A DNA stretch of 64,000 bases from assembly GCA_032158295.1 (NCBI GenBank), contig CM063252.1, forward strand, positions 20,914,036 to 20,978,035. Reading direction: 5' to 3'. The position numbers and the translations under genes were made by a program. This DNA is from Pycnopodia helianthoides (lineage: Eukaryota; Echinodermata; Asteroidea; Forcipulatida; Asteriidae). The notes beneath the pieces are model-generated. The model was not told the origin of the DNA, made no database searches, and worked only from the letters and a program-made list of their open reading frames with translations. Positions 63,801-64,000 of this stretch are shown piece by piece (the stretch's first letter is position 1; each line of letters starts with the position of its first letter).

Positions 63801-64000
63801 CCAGAGAAATACTTCCATCTGAAAGCTCACTGATTCTAAAGTTCATACCATTACCAATCCTCCAGAGAAATATTTCCATCTGAAAGCTCACTGATTCTAA
63901 AGTTCATACCAGTACCAATCCTCCAGAGAATTATCTCCATCTGAAAGCTCACTGATTCTAAAGTTCATACCAGTACCAATCCTCCAGAGAAATATTTCCA
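60842..64000. repeat. 61-bp satellite, array 2 (about 52 monomers, continues past the window)
   Basis: Same monomer and orientation as array 1. The period is very regular. From about 62510 a variant with GAATTATCTCC in place of GAAATATTTCC dominates, while the proximal part has GAAATATTTCC and the variants ACCACTCC, ACAAATCC and ACCAGTCC. It is presumably within the next upstream SMARCAD1 intron. Confidence 0.95.

Noticed and set aside
60842..64000. Regular repeat-spacer pattern resembling a CRISPR array
   Set aside because: Monomers are contiguous with no unique spacers, and the genome is clearly eukaryotic with spliced genes.

Overview
This window is nuclear DNA of an animal. It is AT-rich, with long introns, canonical GT-AG splice sites and a dense load of short non-autonomous transposons, tRNA-derived SINEs and satellite DNA. 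The protein matches and the repeat style suggest an invertebrate deuterostome, most likely an echinoderm such as a sea star. That placement is inference.

Three protein-coding genes can be supported. (1) Positions 1-29577, minus strand: the 5' part of an ARID1-type BAF (SWI/SNF) subunit gene. Four coding exons encode about 531 residues of low-complexity N-terminal region. The ARID domain and C-terminus lie off the left edge, and the first 15 kb is intron. (2) 34664-37396, plus strand: a compact three-exon gene for a predicted 241-residue single-pass membrane protein with a signal peptide, which I do not recognise. (3) 39952-60092, minus strand: the C-terminal half of a SMARCAD1 (Fun30/Etl1) chromatin remodeller. 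Thirteen exons cover both ATPase lobes and the natural stop codon; the N-terminal half lies off the right edge. ARID1 and the membrane gene are head to head, about 5.1 kb apart between start codons. The membrane gene and SMARCAD1 are tail to tail.

Two SMARCAD1 exons, at 49005-49180 and 45058-45241, cannot be read through in one frame although their conserved blocks are present. The eleven others join in perfect phase, so I favour consensus indel errors around a long satellite, but a decaying allele is possible.

The repeat landscape is the most striking part. A 61-bp satellite fills two introns or flanks of SMARCAD1 (45.34-47.58 kb, and 60.84 kb to the window end). Several families of inverted-repeat elements recur: ends TTAAAGG...CCTTTAA, ends GGGCCCAATTTCATAGAGC, and ends CAGGCCTG. 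tRNA-Leu-derived SINEs, head-to-head tRNA-like foldbacks, a GC-rich 155-bp hairpin and hammerhead-like motifs also occur. Several insertions are nested, which gives a relative chronology.

No CRISPR arrays, operons, rRNA genes or convincing functional tRNA genes were seen. Most isolated open frames of 60-140 codons are chance frames in introns, antisense shadows or translations of tandem repeats.
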